The notes beneath the pieces are model-generated. The model was given only the letters and a program-made list of their open reading frames with translations. It had not been told where the DNA came from and did no database searches. A program made the translations under genes and the position numbers. A stretch of DNA of 30,955 nt from Pseudomonadota bacterium (GTDB lineage: Bacteria > Pseudomonadota > Gammaproteobacteria > Xanthomonadales > Xanthomonadaceae): NCBI GenBank assembly GCA_023391775.1, contig JAEWAG010000384.1:1-30955 (forward strand), given 5' to 3'. Each line of letters starts with the position of its first letter. The first letter of the stretch is position 1. Below, in pieces: positions 20,914-30,896 of this stretch.

Positions 20914-22611
20914 CTATCTGCCGTCGAACCTGGCCGGATCCGGCCGGTGTACCGGAATGCCAGCCGTGTCACAGGTGCCGCGCAGGCACAACTGCTCACG
21001 CAGGCGCGGAGTAGCCTGGACAATCACGTGGTAGATGACATGTTGTTCCAGCGTGCCGCGGAAGGCCGAAGCCCCCGGGCCCCGCGCCCAGATCCCGACG
21101 TCATCGCCACCGTGGGATTCCGAGGTCATCGGCACCAGCGCTTCCTGCATGTAGTCCGGGTGCTCCGTGTCCACCATGGTGAGGTCGGGCCGTCCGCTCA
21201 GCGGCACGATGCCTTGAGCGGCGTGCGGATGCGCCTTGGGTCCGGCAGGCTGGGTGGCGCTGGCGCCTGCGTAGCCCGGACCGTTGGCGTAGACCAGGGT
21301 GGTGTAGGGCAGGCCTAGCAGATCGCGTGCGTAGTCGGCCGGCTTGTGGCCCTCCGTCGCCCGGACCTTGCCGAGGATCGGATTGCCGCGCTTGGGATAT
21401 CCGACGAAGTTCAGGGTGTGCGAATGGTCCGAGGTGACCACAATGAGAGTGTCGTCGGGGTCGGTCATCGACGCGGCCACCTGCACTGCCTCTGACATCG
21501 CCACCGTCTCATCCAGCGCCCGGTACGCATTGCCGGCGTGGTTGGCGTGGTCGATCCGGCCGCCTTCCACCAGAAGCACGTAGCCGTCCTGTTGCCCGGC
21601 GAGGCGCTTGATGGCGAAGCGGGTCAGCTCTGCGAGTGAGGGTTCGCCATCGGCGTCGGTACGGCGCTCGTGCTCGTACTGCATGTGGTCGAACTCGAAC
21701 AGGCCCAGAACCGGCCCGGTGTCCGGCACCGTGGCCAGCTGCCCGCTGTTCCATACATACCGGGCACCGGGATGGCGGCCGCGCCACTCTTCCACCAGGT
21801 TGCGTCCGTCCTGGCGCAGTCCGCGCCGCGCGGGGTACTCGGGGTCCTGCACCGAGGTGGGCAGGAAGTAGCCGCGCCCACCTCCAAGGGCCACCGTCGG
21901 GCCGCGGCCGGGCGCGAAGTCGAGGAACTGCTGGGCGATATCGCGGCAGCCGGCGGCGCGCGCCGCCTCGGGCATGAGTGCGTCGACCTCCCAGTTGCGG
22001 TCCGGGGCGTGCGCATATGTCGCCGCCGGCGTGGCGTGGGTCAGGCGCGCGGTGGTGACAATGCCGGTGGCAAGGCCGGCGTCATCGGCCAGGCGCAACC
22101 AGGACAACAGCTGCCGCTGCTGGCTTCCGGCGCAATCGTTGCGATCACCGGCAGCCACGCCGATGGCGCCCAGGTGGGTTTTCACCCCCGATGCGATCGC
22201 GGTCATGGTGCCGGCGGAGTCCGGCGTCTGCGAATCGGTGTTGTAGGTCTTGCTGAGGGCCGTGTGCGGAAAGTGTTCCCAGGACAGCAGGTTCTCCTCG
22301 CCGGTGCGTCCTTTGCGCTGGCCATCCAGGATGCGCGCGGCGGCGACCGTGGTCAGGCTCATGCCATCGCCCAGGAACACGATGACGTTCCTGGCTCCGG
22401 CCTGCATCGCGCCATTGCGCGCGGCATGTGCGGCACCGCTGCGATACCACCACTCCGGCGTTTCGCCGGAAGGGTCGGTGACCTGATCCACCTCGACCTG
22501 CGGCGGGCCGGCCGGCGACGCCGCCGCGAATGCGGGCTCGTGGGTGGTGGAAGCGCACGCCGAAAGGGCGAGCAGGAGCGTGCCAGAAGTCACGCGCAGC
22601 GCTGGGTGCAT
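20914..22611 (-). CDS. Alkaline phosphatase (PhoA family), predicted lipoprotein
   Basis: A 565-aa precursor. The ATG at 22611 is chosen because it gives a lipoprotein signal (TLLLALSAC, Cys19); an upstream in-frame start at 22686 does not. The metal-dependent phosphatase core begins NVIVFLGDGMS (Asp82), with the phosphorylated Ser132 in TPDSAGT. Further metal ligands are in LLVEGGRIDHANHAG and VVTSDHSHTLNF, and a late His lies in TSESHGGDDVG. Zn/Mg sites look complete. It releases phosphate from organic phosphates at the cell surface or periplasm. Paired acidic and Cys residues occur in NDCAGSQQRQ and LCLRGTC. Monocistronic; no clear Pho box was seen upstream. Confidence 0.92.
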   Translation of the reverse strand: MHPALRVTSGTLLLALSACASTTHEPAFAAASPAGPPQVEVDQVTDPSGETPEWWYRSGAAHAARNGAMQAGARNVIVFLGDGMSLTTVAAARILDGQRKGRTGEENLLSWEHFPHTALSKTYNTDSQTPDSAGTMTAIASGVKTHLGAIGVAAGDRNDCAGSQQRQLLSWLRLADDAGLATGIVTTARLTHATPAATYAHAPDRNWEVDALMPEAARAAGCRDIAQQFLDFAPGRGPTVALGGGRGYFLPTSVQDPEYPARRGLRQDGRNLVEEWRGRHPGARYVWNSGQLATVPDTGPVLGLFEFDHMQYEHERRTDADGEPSLAELTRFAIKRLAGQQDGYVLLVEGGRIDHANHAGNAYRALDETVAMSEAVQVAASMTDPDDTLIVVTSDHSHTLNFVGYPKRGNPILGKVRATEGHKPADYARDLLGLPYTTLVYANGPGYAGASATQPAGPKAHPHAAQGIVPLSGRPDLTMVDTEHPDYMQEALVPMTSESHGGDDVGIWARGPGASAFRGTLEQHVIYHVIVQATPRLREQLCLRGTCDTAGIPVHRPDPARFDGR

Positions 22612-23263
22612 CGGGTCATCCCACGGCAAAGGTCGGATCGATGGTAGGAGTGGGTACCAGTGCGGTCTAGCTGGTTTTGATGCCACTCACCTATACTTTT
22701 TTTCCGGAACGCTCGGACGTGCTTCGTACAGCACACTTCATGACTTGCCCGCGGCACCGCTTCTGTCCAGCCGTCGCCTTCCATGGCGGCGCGCGAAATG
22801 TCCCATCAGATGCATGGCGCCAAAATCCATGCCTGCCGGTGGGTTAGCTGGATGACAGCGCAGTCAATCCGGCAGGAACGGCCGGGAAAATTGGCTTTTT
22901 CGCGCACATGGGCGCTGTTGCGCGATCGTGATTTCGTCCATGTCCGCCGGGGTCTCGGCGCGGTGGCCACGCCCGAAACTCACGGCCAGGCGCGGACGCG
23001 GCCTGTCCGACGGCGGCGAACACCCACCCCTCGCATGCGATGCGGCCTGGCGGCAAGCGCCGCGGGACGCGCGCCACATTTGCTGCCGCTACATGGAGCG
23101 ACGCCACCAGCAGGAAAAAAAGCATCACACTACCGCAACTGCGCTGGTATCCCGTGCCGCGCCTGCGTGTGAACTTACGTCAGCACCGACTCATGCGAAT
23201 TGGCTGATGCCGTCCCGGCGATTACGCCCGGACGTCATCAGGTCGAACTATCTGGAGCTGACG
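22612..23263. other. 652-base divergent control region between phosphatase and polyol locus
   Basis: No convincing gene. It is more mixed in composition than the flanks, with an AT-rich patch near 22690-22702 (TATACTTTTTTT) and A7 at 23115-23121. It should hold the promoters of alkaline phosphatase (leftward) and of the polyol operon (rightward), and the binding site of the AraC regulator. Two imperfect inverted copies of TCGTCCATGT (near 22934 and 23092) are the only repeat I can point to, and they may be chance. Confidence 0.45.
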
Positions 23264-24301
23264 ATGAAGGCAGTTGTACTCAAGGAAAAAGGCCGGATCG
23301 AGATCGATGACGTGGGGCCGCTGCCGGAGCTTGGCCCCGGCGACGTGCGAATCCGCGTGCATACGGTGGGCATCTGCGGCAGCGACGTGCACTACTACCA
23401 CCATGGCCGCATCGGGCCATACGTGCTGGAAAAGCCCATGATCCTGGGCCACGAAGCCTCCGGCGTTGTGGTCGAGCTAGGCAGCGCGGTGCGCAACCTG
23501 TCCGTGGGCGACCGCGTGTGCATGGAGCCGGGCATTCCCGACCCGCAGTCCAAGGCTTCGCGCCTGGGTATCTACAACCTCGACCCGGCTGTCACCTTCT
23601 GGGCGACGCCTCCGGTTGACGGCTGCCTGCGCAGCGAGATCGTGCACCCGGCCGCATTCACCTACCGCCTGCCCGACAACGTCTCCTTCGCCCAAGGCGC
23701 AATGGTCGAGCCGTTTGCAATCGGCATGCAGGCGGCCACCAAGGCGCGGATCAAGCCCGGCGACACCGCCCTGGTGGTCGGCGCCGGCACCATCGGTCTG
23801 ATGACCGTGCTGGCGGCCTTGGCCGGCGGCGCCTCGCGCGTTCTGGTGGCCGACCTTTCGCAGGAAAAGCTGGATGTGGCCGCGCGCTACGCCGGCGTGG
23901 TTCCGATCAACAGCCGCGAGCAGTCGCTGGTGAAGCGGGTCAACGCGCTGACCGAGGACTGGGGCGTGGACGTGGTATTCGAGGCCAGTGGCAGCGCCAA
24001 GGTGTTCCCGTCGCTGTTCGACTGCGTCTGTCCGGGCGGTGCGATCGTCCTCATCGGCATTCCGACCGATCCGGTGCCGCTGGACGTGGCCGCGGCCCAG
24101 GCCAAGGAAGTGCGCATCGAGAGTGTGTTCCGCTACGCGAACATCTATCCGCGCGCGCTGGACCTGATCGCCTCCGGCAAGGTCGATCTCACCCCGCTGC
24201 TGTCGGGCACCTATCCGTTCGAGGACGCGGTGGCCGCGTTCGAGCGTGCGGCCGCCGGGCGTCCGGGCGACATCAAGCTACAGGTCGAACTCGGCGGATA
24301 A
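23264..24301 (+). CDS. Zinc-dependent polyol dehydrogenase (sorbitol/xylitol type)
   Basis: A 345-aa medium-chain dehydrogenase starting [10 protein letters not shown], with GGAGCTG before the ATG. Catalytic zinc ligands are Cys38 ([10 protein letters not shown]), His63-Glu64 (GHEASG) and Glu149 ([10 protein letters not shown]). The NAD-binding site is VGAGTIG (172-178), followed by an acidic residue in VADLS that favours NAD. The structural-zinc lobe with four Cys is replaced by [18 protein letters not shown], as in sorbitol and xylitol dehydrogenases. The enzyme oxidises a polyol to a ketose: sorbitol to fructose, or xylitol to xylulose. It is the first gene of the ABC locus, 46 bases before the binding-protein gene. 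Substrate is inferred from the neighbours. Confidence 0.9.
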   Translation: MKAVVLKEKGRIEIDDVGPLPELGPGDVRIRVHTVGICGSDVHYYHHGRIGPYVLEKPMILGHEASGVVVELGSAVRNLSVGDRVCMEPGIPDPQSKASRLGIYNLDPAVTFWATPPVDGCLRSEIVHPAAFTYRLPDNVSFAQGAMVEPFAIGMQAATKARIKPGDTALVVGAGTIGLMTVLAALAGGASRVLVADLSQEKLDVAARYAGVVPINSREQSLVKRVNALTEDWGVDVVFEASGSAKVFPSLFDCVCPGGAIVLIGIPTDPVPLDVAAAQAKEVRIESVFRYANIYPRALDLIASGKVDLTPLLSGTYPFEDAVAAFERAAAGRPGDIKLQVELGG

Positions 24302-24347
24302 GCCGCCGGGTCCGCACAACGCATCACGCATATCTGGGAGGGATAGC

Positions 24348-25661
24348 ATGAAATCCAACGGTCGGGCGCCAGTCTTGGGGGGCGCGCTTGCAGCGCTGGC
24401 GGTGACGCTTGTGGGCTGCGGCCAGGATCGTGGTACGGCCGCGGTGGATGGCAGTGCGGCGCTGTGCGACCGGGATATCCGCGTGCTCGCACAGCCGCGC
24501 GATTCACTGGTGCAGATGGAGGTCGACCGCGAGCAGTTCCGCCAGATCGCGGGCGTCGACTTCAGCATCGACTATCTCAACGAGAACGACAGGCGTGCCA
24601 AGTCCCGCCTGGATGCGTCGACCACCGGCACCTACCACGTCTACTACGTGGACGAGGCCAACGTGTCGCTGTTCGCCGAGAACGGCTGGATCGTGCCACT
24701 GGACGAGCACTACCCGGAGGCCTACGACTTCGCCGATTTCGATGCGGCCCGCGTGCAGGCGGCCAGCTACAAGGGTGTGCCGTACTTCGCGCCGATCCAG
24801 GGCGGCAGCGACCTGATGTACTTCCGCAAGGACCTGCTGGAGCGCGCCGGCATCCGCCCGCCGGAGACGCTGGACGAGCTGCTGTCCGCCGCCCAGGCGC
24901 TGCATGATCCGCAAGCCGGCATCTACGGCATCGCCCTGCGCGGCGGGCGCGGCTCCGGCGCCAACGTCTGGCGCTGGGGCCCGTACTTCAGCGCCTACGG
25001 CGGCCAGCTGGCCGATGCCGAGTCGCCGAGGTTCGAGTCGGAAGCGGGGCTGAAGGCCACCGAGACCTATCTGTCCCTGTTCAAGTACTCGCCGCCGAAC
25101 ACCCGCACCGGCAGCTGGACCGAGGCTACCGAGGCCTTCAATTCCGGTCAGGTGGCGCTGATCATCGAATCCGCGCCGCTGGCGGCGATGACCGAGGATC
25201 CCAGGCAGTCGCGCATCGCCGGCAAGGTGGGCTATGCCGCGCCGCCGGCGCCGCTGCCCGGGGCGGTGTACGCCCACGGCCTCGCCATCGGCGCCAAGGC
25301 CAACCGGGACGACCGGGCGCGTGCCTGCGCGGCGACCTTCATCGCCTGGGCCACCTCCAAGGAGCAGGAAGCCAAGCGCCTGGCCGCCGGCAACTTCGGA
25401 GAGCTCAACCGCACCAGCATCCTCACCGGCGAGGCGTTCAGGCAGAAGTACCCGCCGGCACTGGTGGGCGCACTGTCCGATGCACGTGGCACCTCGCAGA
25501 TCACCTACTGGAACCGGCCGCAGTGGCTGGAGGTGGGCGACCGCTGGGGGATCCTGCTGGAGCAGCTGATCGTGGGTACGCGCACAGACGTCCGCGCCTC
25601 GCTGGCCGAGCTGGACCGGTTCGTGGAAGAGGTTGAACAGCGCTCGGCCTCGCGCCGCTAG
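24348..25661 (+). CDS. CUT1 ABC transporter substrate-binding lipoprotein
   Basis: A 437-aa precursor with GGGAGGG before the ATG. The signal peptide ends in LVGC (Cys24), so it is lipid-anchored rather than free as in most Gram-negative binding proteins. The extracellular solute-binding family 1 fold shows STTGTYHVYYVDEAN, PYFAPIQGGSDLMYFRKDLLERAGI, GRGSGANVWRWGPYF and FNSGQVALIIESAP, with a closing YWNRPQWLEVGDRWG. It captures a sugar or polyol for the two permeases that follow. The relation to mannitol/sorbitol-binding proteins (MtlE/SmoE type) is inferred from the operon. Confidence 0.92.
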   Translation: MKSNGRAPVLGGALAALAVTLVGCGQDRGTAAVDGSAALCDRDIRVLAQPRDSLVQMEVDREQFRQIAGVDFSIDYLNENDRRAKSRLDASTTGTYHVYYVDEANVSLFAENGWIVPLDEHYPEAYDFADFDAARVQAASYKGVPYFAPIQGGSDLMYFRKDLLERAGIRPPETLDELLSAAQALHDPQAGIYGIALRGGRGSGANVWRWGPYFSAYGGQLADAESPRFESEAGLKATETYLSLFKYSPPNTRTGSWTEATEAFNSGQVALIIESAPLAAMTEDPRQSRIAGKVGYAAPPAPLPGAVYAHGLAIGAKANRDDRARACAATFIAWATSKEQEAKRLAAGNFGELNRTSILTGEAFRQKYPPALVGALSDARGTSQITYWNRPQWLEVGDRWGILLEQLIVGTRTDVRASLAELDRFVEEVEQRSASRR

Positions 25662-25702
25662 GCGCCCGGCCCGGGTGACGCTCGGTTGGTAGGGGGTATG
25701 CA

Positions 25703-26560
25703 ATGAACGGGAAATCACTGCCGCGGGTCTTCGCGTGGCCAGTGCTGGCGCTGATGGCGTTGATGGCGGCGGGGCTGACCCTTGCCGCGATCAACCTGTC
25801 GCTCAAGAACGACCTGCTCGGCGAGCCGGGTCGCTACGTGTGGTGGCAGAACTACGTGCGCCTGTTCGGCGACGAGCGCTTCCTCAACGCGCTGAAGGTC
25901 TCCGCGCTGTGGGAGCTGGTCACCGTGGCCGGGACCATGGCCTGCGCGATCCTGATCGCAGTGTTCCTGTTCGAGCGCTGTGGGCCACGGCTGCGCAATG
26001 CGCTGTGCGTGCTGTTCATCATTCCGGTGCTGATGCCACGCGTGTCGGCCGCCTTCATCTGGAAGTTCATGCTCGACCCGCTGATGGGCGTGCTGAACTA
26101 CCCGATCCGGCTGGTGCTGGGCGAATCCATCGACTTCGTCGGCAACCCGGCGCTGGCGCTAAGCAGCGTGGCCCTGGTCGACATCTGGCAGTGGTCGCTG
26201 TTCTACGCGGTGGTGGTGCTCAACCTGCTGTCGACCCTGCCCAAGGAGCCGTTCGAGGCCGCGCGCATCGACCGCGCACGTCCATGGGAGGTCTACGCCT
26301 ACATCGTGCTGCCGATGCTCAAGACGCCGCTGATCGGCCTGGCCTTCGTCAAGGCGATCGAGTCCCTGCGCTCGTTCGACCTGATCTACGTGATGACCCG
26401 CGGCGGCCCGGGAATCGCCACCGAGACCCTGGACATGTACGCCTTCTCGCAGGCGTTCATGGAAAGCCGCGACGTGTCCTACGCGGCGGCGATGGCGGTG
26501 CTGATGCTGCTGCTGACCAACATCGTATTCACCGTGGTGTGGAAATGGACGCGCAAATGA
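25703..26560 (+). CDS. CUT1 ABC transporter permease 1 (MalF/UgpA type)
   Basis: A 285-aa protein with six membrane helices (first at about 10-34) and the EAA loop EAARIDRARPWEVYAYIVLP at about 190-209 that contacts the ATPase. RGGPGIATETLDMYAF is typical of this subunit. AGGGGGT stands before the ATG. Its TGA overlaps the ATG of the second permease, so translation is coupled. Confidence 0.94.
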   Translation: MNGKSLPRVFAWPVLALMALMAAGLTLAAINLSLKNDLLGEPGRYVWWQNYVRLFGDERFLNALKVSALWELVTVAGTMACAILIAVFLFERCGPRLRNALCVLFIIPVLMPRVSAAFIWKFMLDPLMGVLNYPIRLVLGESIDFVGNPALALSSVALVDIWQWSLFYAVVVLNLLSTLPKEPFEAARIDRARPWEVYAYIVLPMLKTPLIGLAFVKAIESLRSFDLIYVMTRGGPGIATETLDMYAFSQAFMESRDVSYAAAMAVLMLLLTNIVFTVVWKWTRK

Positions 26561-27399
26561 GCCTGCTTCGACGCCCCTTCAGCCTGCTGGTCGTGGTGTT
26601 CCTGTTCGCGGTGGCGTGCTTCCCGCTGCTGTGGACAGTGCTCAACTCGTTCAAGCAGCTCACCGACATCGTGACCCCGGTGCCGAAGTTCCTGTTCGAG
26701 CCGACGTGGGAGAATTACGCCTACGTGTTCTCGCGGGCTTCGCTCAAGGGCGCCCTGGCCAACTCCGTGGTAGTCACCGGCATCACGGTCGCCCTGTCGG
26801 CGGTCCTGGGTATACCTGCCGCCTACGCCATCGCCCGCTACCCCGGGCGCAACAACGATGGCGTGCGCTTCTTCATCCTGTCCCTTCGCTTCCTGCCGCC
26901 GGTGGCCATCGCGATCCCGCTGATCATGCTGTGGATCTCCATGGGCCTGTACGACAGCCGCTCGGCGCTAATCGCCACCTACCTGCTGATCGCCCTGGGA
27001 ACGGTCATATGGCTGGCCATCCCGGCCTTCGAGCGCATCCCGAAGGAAGTGGAGGAAGCCGCGCGGATGGACGGGTGCGGCCCGTTCGAGGTGTTCTTCA
27101 AGGTGGCCCTGCCCATGGCCATGCCGGGCCTGTTCGGCGCGGTGGTGTTCTGCTTCGTGCTGATCTGGAACGAGTTCCTGATCGCGCTGGTGCTGACCAC
27201 CTCCGAGGCACGCACGCTGCCGGTGGTGGCTTCCGAATTCACCCTGCTGGGACGCAACGTGCCTTGGGGAATCCTCAATGCATCGGTGGTGGTCCTTTCC
27301 ATCCCGCCGCTGCTGTTCGTCGGCGTGCTGAGCAGGTTCCTCAGGCGCCAGATGGGCGGGCAGGGCGGCGGCGCGGCCCCCGCGGGCGCGCGCGGATGA
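26557..27399 (+). CDS. CUT1 ABC transporter permease 2 (MalG/UgpE type)
   Basis: A 280-aa, six-helix permease. The start is taken at the ATGA overlapping the previous stop; an ATG four codons earlier is also in frame. The EAA loop is EAARMDGCGPFEVFFKVALP, and WNEFLIALVLT is the usual motif after it. A short Gly/Ala-rich tail (GGQGGGAAPAGARG) ends the protein. Pairs with permease 1 to form the channel. Confidence 0.94.
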   Translation: MSLLRRPFSLLVVVFLFAVACFPLLWTVLNSFKQLTDIVTPVPKFLFEPTWENYAYVFSRASLKGALANSVVVTGITVALSAVLGIPAAYAIARYPGRNNDGVRFFILSLRFLPPVAIAIPLIMLWISMGLYDSRSALIATYLLIALGTVIWLAIPAFERIPKEVEEAARMDGCGPFEVFFKVALPMAMPGLFGAVVFCFVLIWNEFLIALVLTTSEARTLPVVASEFTLLGRNVPWGILNASVVVLSIPPLLFVGVLSRFLRRQMGGQGGGAAPAGARG

Positions 27400-27433
27400 G
27401 CACGGCGCCGGTCATGGTTACAGGAGATTTCTG

Positions 27434-28525
27434 ATGTCCGATATCGAATGCCGCGGCCTGGTCAAGGCCTACGGCTCCACCCGCGTGGTCCATGGCTTCG
27501 ACCTGAAGGTCCAGGCGCACGAGTTCGTGGTCTTCCTCGGCCCGTCCGGCTGCGGCAAGTCCACCATCCTGCGGATGATCGCAGGCCTGGAAGGCATCAG
27601 CGGCGGCGACCTGCTGATCGGCGGGCGGCGCGTCAATGACGTGGCCCCGCAGGACCGCAACATCGCGATGGTGTTCCAGAACTACGCGCTGTACCCGCAT
27701 ATGAGCGTGCGCGAGAACATCACCTTCGGCCTGCGTCGGTCGGGCCTGCCGGCCGCGGAGCTGGAGCGCCGCGTGCAGGAGGTGACGCGCATGTTGAACC
27801 TGGAGGACTACCTGCAGCGCAAGCCGGCGCAGCTTTCCGGTGGCCAGCAGCAGCGTGTGGCGATCGCCCGGGCGATGATCAAGACCCCGGAGGTGTTCCT
27901 CTTCGACGAGCCGCTGTCCAACCTGGACGCCAAGCTGCGCCACCACATGCGGGTCCAGATCGCCCGCCTGCACCAGCAGCTGCGCACCACCACCATCTAT
28001 GTGACCCACGACCAGCTGGAGGCAATGACGCTCGCCGACCGCATCGTGCTGTTGAAGGACGGAAAGGTCGAGCAGATCGGTACGCCGCGCGAGATCTACG
28101 AGCGACCGCGTACCAGGTTCGTGGCCGGCTTTGTCGGTACCCCCCCGATCAACTTCATCGATATGCAGGTGCACCTCGACGGCGCGTCGGCGTGGTTGGT
28201 GGCGGGCGAGCAGCGTCTGCCGCTGGATGCCTCCCAGTTCCAGGTCAAGGACGGCCAGTACGTTGCCGTGGGCCTGCGTCCCTCCAGCCTGCGCCAGGTC
28301 GAGGCAGGCGGGCAGCAGGCAACGGTCGAGGGTCAGGTCAATCTGGTCGAGTTCCTCGGCAGCGAGACGCTGTTGACCATCACCTTCGCCGGTGTGGAGG
28401 TGGGGGCGCTGGTGTCAGGTCAGGGCAGGGTGGCAGAGGGCGACCGGGTGGGCTTCACCTTCAGCCAGTCGGACCTGCAGATATTCGATGCAGCGTCCGG
28501 TCTGAGTCTGCGCAGCGGCGGTTGA
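27434..28525 (+). CDS. CUT1 ABC transporter ATPase (MalK/UgpC type)
   Basis: A 363-aa ATPase with AGGAGA before the ATG. Walker [10 protein letters not shown] (36-44), Q-loop [11 protein letters not shown], signature [15 protein letters not shown], Walker [16 protein letters not shown] and switch [14 protein letters not shown] are all intact. The C-terminal TOBE/regulatory domain (from about 235) starts [10 protein letters not shown], as in MalK-type ATPases. It energises uptake through the two permeases. The AraC regulator gene starts 19 bases downstream and is probably in the same transcript. Confidence 0.95.
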   Translation: MSDIECRGLVKAYGSTRVVHGFDLKVQAHEFVVFLGPSGCGKSTILRMIAGLEGISGGDLLIGGRRVNDVAPQDRNIAMVFQNYALYPHMSVRENITFGLRRSGLPAAELERRVQEVTRMLNLEDYLQRKPAQLSGGQQQRVAIARAMIKTPEVFLFDEPLSNLDAKLRHHMRVQIARLHQQLRTTTIYVTHDQLEAMTLADRIVLLKDGKVEQIGTPREIYERPRTRFVAGFVGTPPINFIDMQVHLDGASAWLVAGEQRLPLDASQFQVKDGQYVAVGLRPSSLRQVEAGGQQATVEGQVNLVEFLGSETLLTITFAGVEVGALVSGQGRVAEGDRVGFTFSQSDLQIFDAASGLSLRSGG

Positions 28526-28544
28526 GAAGGAGCGGGGCGGCGCG

Positions 28545-29507
28545 ATGGCCAAGCGAAACGTCAAACCAGCGGAGTTCGAGTGGATCATCCACAGTCCCGA
28601 GCAATCGTTCCGGTGGCAGGAGCACGACTATCCGGCCGAAATCTGTCGCTGGAACTACCACCCGGACTTCGAGCTGCATCTGATCAACAGCTCCTGTGGC
28701 AAGCAGTTCGTCGGCGACTCGATACGCGATTTCGTCCCGGGCCAGATCGTGCTGGTGGGGCCGAACGTGCCCCACGACTGGGTCAGCGATCTGGCGCCCG
28801 GTGAGGTGGTGCAGCGACGCAGCACGGTCATCCAGTTCAACGAGGATCTACTCACCCGCGCGACGGCCACCTTCCCTGAGTTCCGGGAGCTGGACCAGCT
28901 GCTGGCCGACGCCCATCGTGGCATCGAGTTCCACGGGCAGGCCGCGGCCCAGGCCGGTGCGCTGGTGCGCCGGATCGGCCAGATCCGGCCCGGGCTGCGG
29001 CAGATGCTGATGTTCGTGCAGGTCCTGCTGTTGCTGGCCGAGAGCAGGCAGCGGACCCTGCTGTCCAGCGAGGCGTTCGTCTCCAGGGGCGCCAAGCTGG
29101 ACGACAAGGGCGCCGACGTGATCCACGAGTCCATCCGCTACATCCTGGAGAACCTTTCCGACGGCGTGAGCATGGCCTACGCCGCCGAACGAGCCGGCAT
29201 GTCTGAGTCGGCCTTCTCCCGCTTCTTCAAACGTGGCACCGGCCACAACTTTGTCCAGTGTGTGCGGCAGCTGCGCATTGCCAAGGCCTGCCGGCTGCTG
29301 CGCGACAGTGACATGCCGGTCACCGACATCTGCTTCCACGTCGGCTACCGCAATCTTTCCAACTTCAACCAGCACTTCCACGCCGAGCGCGGCATGACGC
29401 CGTCGGCCTACCGGCGCCTGGCTGCCGAGAACGCCCTGCGCGATGACGGCGAGCTGGCCGTCGCGGGCCTGGGCGCGTCTGGCACCCGCCGAGGTGGGCG
29501 GCGATGA
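28545..29507 (+). CDS. AraC-family transcriptional regulator of the polyol locus
   Basis: A 320-aa protein with GAAGGAG upstream. The N-terminal ~150 residues form a cupin-like sensor domain (ICRWNYHPDFELHLINSSCGKQFVGD, PGQIVLVGPNVPHDW). The C-terminal ~100 residues hold two helix-turn-helix units (MAYAAERAGMSESAFSRFFKRGTG and VTDICFHVGYRNLSNFNQHF with the closing GMTPSAYRR). The sequence HPDFELHLI and GPNVPHDW recall the MtlR-type activators of mannitol/sorbitol operons. Most likely it activates the 23264-30555 genes in the presence of a polyol. Target sites were not found with confidence. Confidence 0.9.
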   Translation: MAKRNVKPAEFEWIIHSPEQSFRWQEHDYPAEICRWNYHPDFELHLINSSCGKQFVGDSIRDFVPGQIVLVGPNVPHDWVSDLAPGEVVQRRSTVIQFNEDLLTRATATFPEFRELDQLLADAHRGIEFHGQAAAQAGALVRRIGQIRPGLRQMLMFVQVLLLLAESRQRTLLSSEAFVSRGAKLDDKGADVIHESIRYILENLSDGVSMAYAAERAGMSESAFSRFFKRGTGHNFVQCVRQLRIAKACRLLRDSDMPVTDICFHVGYRNLSNFNQHFHAERGMTPSAYRRLAAENALRDDGELAVAGLGASGTRRGGRR

Positions 29508-29589
29508 CAGCTGCAGCCGGGTCCACCCGCGCCGGCGCCCCCGGCGCATTCGCCTGCGTTATGGCTGCACCGACCCGAGGAGCCCCTGC

Positions 29590-30555
29590 ATGTATCTGAT
29601 CTGCGGCGAAGCCCTGTTCGACGTGTTCCCGCGCGACGGCATGTGGCCGGCTATGGATCTGCTGGCGCGTCCTGGCGGCTCGCCGTTCAATGTGGCCATC
29701 GGCCTGGCCCGTCTGGGCGCGCCGGTGGCTTTCCTGGGGGGCGTATCCGCCGATGCCCTGGGCACCCGCCTGCGCGAGGTCCTGGTGGAGGAGGGGGTGG
29801 GCCTCGGGTATCTGGTCAGCACGCAGTACCCCACCACGCTCAGCGTCATCGCCAAGGATGCGCAAGGCATTCCCAGCTACACCTTCTACGGTGAGGGTGG
29901 CGCGGATCGCATGCTTCATTCCACCGACCTCCCTGCGTTGCCTCCCGAGGTGCAGGTACTCCACTTTGGTTCCTACACCACCGTTGTGGACCCGATAGCG
30001 TCGACGTTCCTTTCCTGGCTGCCGAAGGTCGGTACCGCTCGCCTGGTGTCGCTGGACCCCAACGTGCGTCCCACTGTCGAGCCGGACATGCAGCGCTGGC
30101 GCGATGCGCTGCGTGAGTGGTTGCCGTATGCGGACGTGGTCAAGGTGAGCGAAGAAGACCTCGGCCTGCTGTATCCGGAGCGAGAGCTATCCGCGCTGGC
30201 GCGGTCCATGTTGCTGGAAGGTCCGCGCCTGGTCGTCGTCACCCATGGTAGCCAGGGTGCCAGTGCTTATGCGGACGGGCTGGAGGTACGGGTGCCCGGC
30301 CGTGAGGTGGAGGTGGTGGATACGGTCGGTGCCGGAGATAGCTTCCAGGCTGCGCTGCTGCACGGCCTGAAGGACCGCGAGCGCCTGGAGCAGGTGGTCG
30401 CATCCCGTGAGCTGCTGATGGACACGGTGCGTATGGCGGTCACCGCCTCTGCGATCACCTGCACGCGCGAGGGCGCCGATCCGCCGCGTCGCCAGGAGAT
30501 CCAGGCGGCATGCGCCGCCACATACGAGCAGGCGGGAAGCAGCAGGAATTTCTGA
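29590..30555 (+). CDS. PfkB-family sugar kinase, probable fructokinase
   Basis: A 321-aa ribokinase-fold enzyme beginning MYLICGEALFDVFPRDG. The substrate-binding ARPGGSPFNVAIGLARLG lies at about 26-43, and the anion-hole/catalytic motif DTVGAGDSF at 244-252 with Asp250 as the base. Sorbitol dehydrogenase makes fructose, so phosphorylation to fructose-6-phosphate (or of another ketose) would complete the path into central metabolism. The name fructokinase fits the operon, but a different sugar cannot be excluded. The upstream 82 bases contain only a weak ribosome site (GAGGAG). Confidence 0.9.
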   Translation: MYLICGEALFDVFPRDGMWPAMDLLARPGGSPFNVAIGLARLGAPVAFLGGVSADALGTRLREVLVEEGVGLGYLVSTQYPTTLSVIAKDAQGIPSYTFYGEGGADRMLHSTDLPALPPEVQVLHFGSYTTVVDPIASTFLSWLPKVGTARLVSLDPNVRPTVEPDMQRWRDALREWLPYADVVKVSEEDLGLLYPERELSALARSMLLEGPRLVVVTHGSQGASAYADGLEVRVPGREVEVVDTVGAGDSFQAALLHGLKDRERLEQVVASRELLMDTVRMAVTASAITCTREGADPPRRQEIQAACAATYEQAGSSRNF

Positions 30556-30896
30556 CAGGCGCCAGGTGCGCGGGGGCGGACTGGCATGCGCGCAGTTCAA
30601 GGCTATAGCGAATCCAGCAAGGGGGTGTGGATGAGTGGACGAACCAGGCATTGATCCGGTGAACGGTAAGCAAGGCACGCGGCACCCTGCTGCCTGACCG
30701 CGTCACCGGACGCGGCTCCAATCCGACTCACGTTTCCGGCACGGCTCGCACGTGCCCAGGGTTCGTGCGTGCCTTTTTCAGCAGTTTCAACCGAACGAGC
30801 CTCCCCCAACACGGCTTGCCAGCAGATGCCACGCCAGGCCGATCCATCCCCGGCGTGTCTCCAAACTTTCTAGTGTTCGAACGAAGGAGCAATTCC
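30556..30896. other. 341-base gap: operon end and leader of the next gene
   Basis: No credible gene. It carries a terminator-like hairpin at 30738-30778, then AT-richer leader DNA (CCAAACTTTCTAGTGTTCG at 30851-30869) and GAAGGAGC at 30882-30889 for the exported protein. The leader may hold a promoter, but no clear -35/-10 pair is visible. Confidence 0.45.
30738..30778 (+). terminator. Possible intrinsic terminator of the polyol operon
   Basis: GGCA (30738-30741) and CGCACG (30747-30752) pair with CGTGCG-TGCC (30764-30773) with a five-base bulge, followed by TTTTT. A moderate stem with a short T-run; it lies about 180 bases after the kinase stop. Confidence 0.45.

Noticed and set aside
22783..23172. 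129-codon frame in the divergent leader
   Set aside because: Composition is not protein-like (Arg/Ala/Pro/Cys mixed, no ribosome site), and it overlaps the expected control region.
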